The notes beneath the pieces are model-generated. The model saw nothing but the letters and a program-made list of their open reading frames with translations. It did no database searches and was not told where the DNA came from. The translations under genes were made by a program, and so were the position numbers. From an uncultured Actinomycetes bacterium (GTDB lineage: Bacteria > Actinomycetota > Actinomycetes > Nanopelagicales > Nanopelagicaceae): 6,659 nt of DNA. The stretch lies in assembly GCA_903827345.1 (NCBI GenBank), contig CAIKID010000047.1:1-6659 (forward strand), in the 5' to 3' direction. This document shows, in pieces, positions 5,425 to 6,659 of this stretch. Numbering within the stretch: position 1 is the first letter of the stretch; each line of letters begins with the position of its first letter.

Positions 5425-6221
5425 TGTTCTACGCCTCCTGTTGCCTGAATTGATGAAACCCAACTAGCGAAATCTGCTGGGGTTTGTACCGCGCCACTAG
5501 TTTCCATGTAGGCATGATAGAGACCGCAAAGTTCGGCGCACTTAATATCAAGCGGCCCAGTAGCGGTTGGATCAGCATGAACAATAGTTGTGACCAAACG
5601 GTTGGCATCCACTTTTACGCCCAACTGGACTGGCCAGAATGAGTGGTTTACATCATCAGAGATGACGTTGAAAGTCACTGGCTGGTCGACCGGGATATTC
5701 ATAGTGTGAGTGTGGATGTTCTGTGCTGGATAGTAGAAAGACCAAGCCCATTGCGCACCTGTGACATCAACAATAAGTGACTTAGGTGCGTCGGTGGCAG
5801 CAGCAATGGATTCAGTATTCAGAGCTACCAAGCCCCAAACAATTGCCACGATACAGAAGAGCACCGAAGTAGCTGTCCAAATAATCACAACTGGGCCATT
5901 AGTTCTGATAGCGACGCCATCCTCGGGAGGAGTATCTCCGCGGTGCATGTTTAAGAAGGATTTGGTTGCAATAGAGAGCACGACTCCAGCGATAGGTGCT
6001 GAAATCACGGTGAACCAGATCATGATGTCTTCATTAGATTGCATCTGCTTGCTTAGGACAAGCGGCATCCACTTCGGATAAGCCCATAGTCCAAGCACCA
6101 CAAATACAGCGGTGAAGAAGATCCAGAGCATGAAGGTTTGACTGACGTCTTTACGCTTCATGAATGTTGCTATGCGTGCCCCGGGAGTTGGTGGCATTAC
6201 TTCATGGTCATGATCAGACAT
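5421..6221 (-). CDS. ctaC: Cytochrome c oxidase subunit II with CuA centre, three predicted helices
   Basis: Subunit II accepts electrons at its binuclear CuA centre and passes them to subunit I. The 266-residue product has all CuA ligands: His193 (VNHSFW), Cys228, Glu230, Cys232, His236 and Met239 in CAELCGLYHAYM. It also has the aromatic electron-entry stretch WAWSFYYP (158-165). Hydrophobic segments lie at about 29-48, 66-88 and 110-134, one more than the two of mature COX2. The first, preceded by RKDVSQ and a run of basic residues, may replace the usual signal peptide; no lipobox Cys is seen. There is no C-terminal heme c domain, so the donor must be a separate protein. The ATG overlaps the upstream gene's stop as TAATG, and the end overlaps ctaD as ATGA. 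The Shine-Dalgarno is weak, which fits translational coupling. Confidence 0.93.
   Translation of the reverse strand: MSDHDHEVMPPTPGARIATFMKRKDVSQTFMLWIFFTAVFVVLGLWAYPKWMPLVLSKQMQSNEDIMIWFTVISAPIAGVVLSIATKSFLNMHRGDTPPEDGVAIRTNGPVVIIWTATSVLFCIVAIVWGLVALNTESIAAATDAPKSLIVDVTGAQWAWSFYYPAQNIHTHTMNIPVDQPVTFNVISDDVNHSFWPVQLGVKVDANRLVTTIVHADPTATGPLDIKCAELCGLYHAYMETSGAVQTPADFASWVSSIQATGGVEQ
5434..5439 (-). promoter_or_regulatory. Ribosome binding site fixing the ctaD start
   Basis: A full AGGAGG on the minus strand lies 9 bases before the ATG at 5424, within the last codons of ctaC. It decides the start in favour of 5424 over the in-frame ATG at 5463, which would add 13 residues rich in Arg and Asn. 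Confidence 0.85.
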
Positions 6222-6659
6222 TATGCGACGGTTACCTTTCCGCTCATGTACCCCAATTGACCCATAACAGCGCCGAAGCCCTGGTAGGTGGAGTCACCAC
6301 ATGGGTATTCACAGTTCCAAACGTAGTGACCAGCACCTTTTGTCATAAAGGAGAAGGTTACTTTGTGGCCGACAGGAAGTTTTGTTGGATCGTCGTTGTA
6401 TGCCTTCATCTCGGCATCGGTGTTTACAGGAAGCGGAACATTTACAAAGAGCGGATCCTGAGTTGAAGTTGGTAGCCCGTGCAAAGTAAATGTGTGTTCG
6501 ACAGCATTGAATGGAAGTGAAGATTTACTGACTCCGTCGTAAGAGACAGTTCCGTCAACGGTTCCAACTACGCTTCCGAAATAAGGAGTATTCAATTTTT
6601 CTCCACCGTCATACACAGTAAGAGTCATGGTGATGTATGAATTTGCCGGTAAAACGAAA
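6221..6659 (-). CDS. Cupredoxin-like protein, first visible gene of the oxidase operon (5' partial)
   Basis: The frame is open to the right edge of the window (codons from 6658). The ATG at 6628 is internal to the motif VLPANSYITMTLTVYDGG, so the true start lies outside. The 145 visible residues look like a beta-sandwich cupredoxin. There is a likely copper His55 in VEHTFTL (counting from the first visible residue) and a C-terminal loop WNCEYPCG with Cys116 and Cys120 in the C-x3-C spacing of CuA. It continues GFGAVMGQLGYMSG, offering Met132 and Met138 as axial ligands. The second histidine usual after the Cys is missing. No membrane segment is visible in this part; a signal peptide or anchor may lie upstream. 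The stop overlaps ctaC as TAATG, so it is co-translated with the oxidase. An extracytoplasmic electron donor or copper-delivery role is inference. Confidence 0.75.
   Translation of the reverse strand, partial: FVLPANSYITMTLTVYDGGEKLNTPYFGSVVGTVDGTVSYDGVSKSSLPFNAVEHTFTLHGLPTSTQDPLFVNVPLPVNTDAEMKAYNDDPTKLPVGHKVTFSFMTKGAGHYVWNCEYPCGDSTYQGFGAVMGQLGYMSGKVTVA

Noticed and set aside
5425..5463. Upstream in-frame ATG at 5463 as the ctaD start
   Set aside because: It adds an unlikely GFINSGNRRRR leader and has no Shine-Dalgarno. The ATG at 5424 has AGGAGG at 9 bases and the ATGA overlap with ctaC.
6221..6628. ATG at 6628 as a complete cupredoxin gene start
   Set aside because: The frame continues open to the window edge and encodes a typical strand (VLPANSYIT) directly before it, so this Met is internal.

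Overview
The window looks like a compact, moderate-GC actinobacterial chromosome segment, most likely from a streamlined free-living lineage such as the freshwater acI / Nanopelagicales group. The clues are a TatB with the actinobacterial block LGPE..., DLNPKTF, a GuaB1-type CBS-containing GMP reductase (a family best known from Actinobacteria), genes that touch or overlap almost everywhere, and very short intergenic gaps. The taxonomic placement is inference. No mobile element, CRISPR array, tRNA or rRNA was seen.

Left part (1-2306), purine salvage. The C-terminal 103 residues of an NCS2/AzgA-type purine permease run directly into apt (adenine phosphoribosyltransferase). The conserved N-terminus of Apt can only be recovered by starting at an ATT codon that overlaps the permease stop. 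This region also carries a perfect 17-bp inverted repeat. guaB1, on the opposite strand, ends base-to-base against apt. Together these genes would import a purine base, convert adenine to AMP, and convert GMP back to IMP.

Middle part (2307-2952). A 36-bp gap separates guaB1 from the divergent tatB gene and holds a symmetric pair of overlapping -10 boxes. Beyond tatB lies a minus-strand gene too short for ordinary ORF calling: a 35-residue, lysine-rich protein with an excellent ribosome binding site, a candidate -10 box and its own intrinsic terminator. A long-stemmed, GNRA-capped terminator then closes the oxidase operon.

Right part (2953-6659), one minus-strand operon for a cytochrome c oxidase of the heme-copper superfamily. 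In order of transcription it contains a cupredoxin-like protein (5' end outside the window), ctaC (subunit II, CuA), ctaD (subunit I, heme and CuB) and ctaE (subunit III). The junctions are TAATG, ATGA and TAA|ATG, so translation is tightly coupled. The oxidase is unusual. Subunit I has all metal ligands and the D-pathway residues but lacks the serine and lysine that define the K proton pathway, and it has a two-helix N-terminal extension. Subunit II has three predicted membrane segments and no heme c domain. The leading gene encodes a copper-protein-like domain with a CuA-like C-x3-C motif, which is a candidate electron donor or copper chaperone for the enzyme. This operon is the most interesting system in the window.
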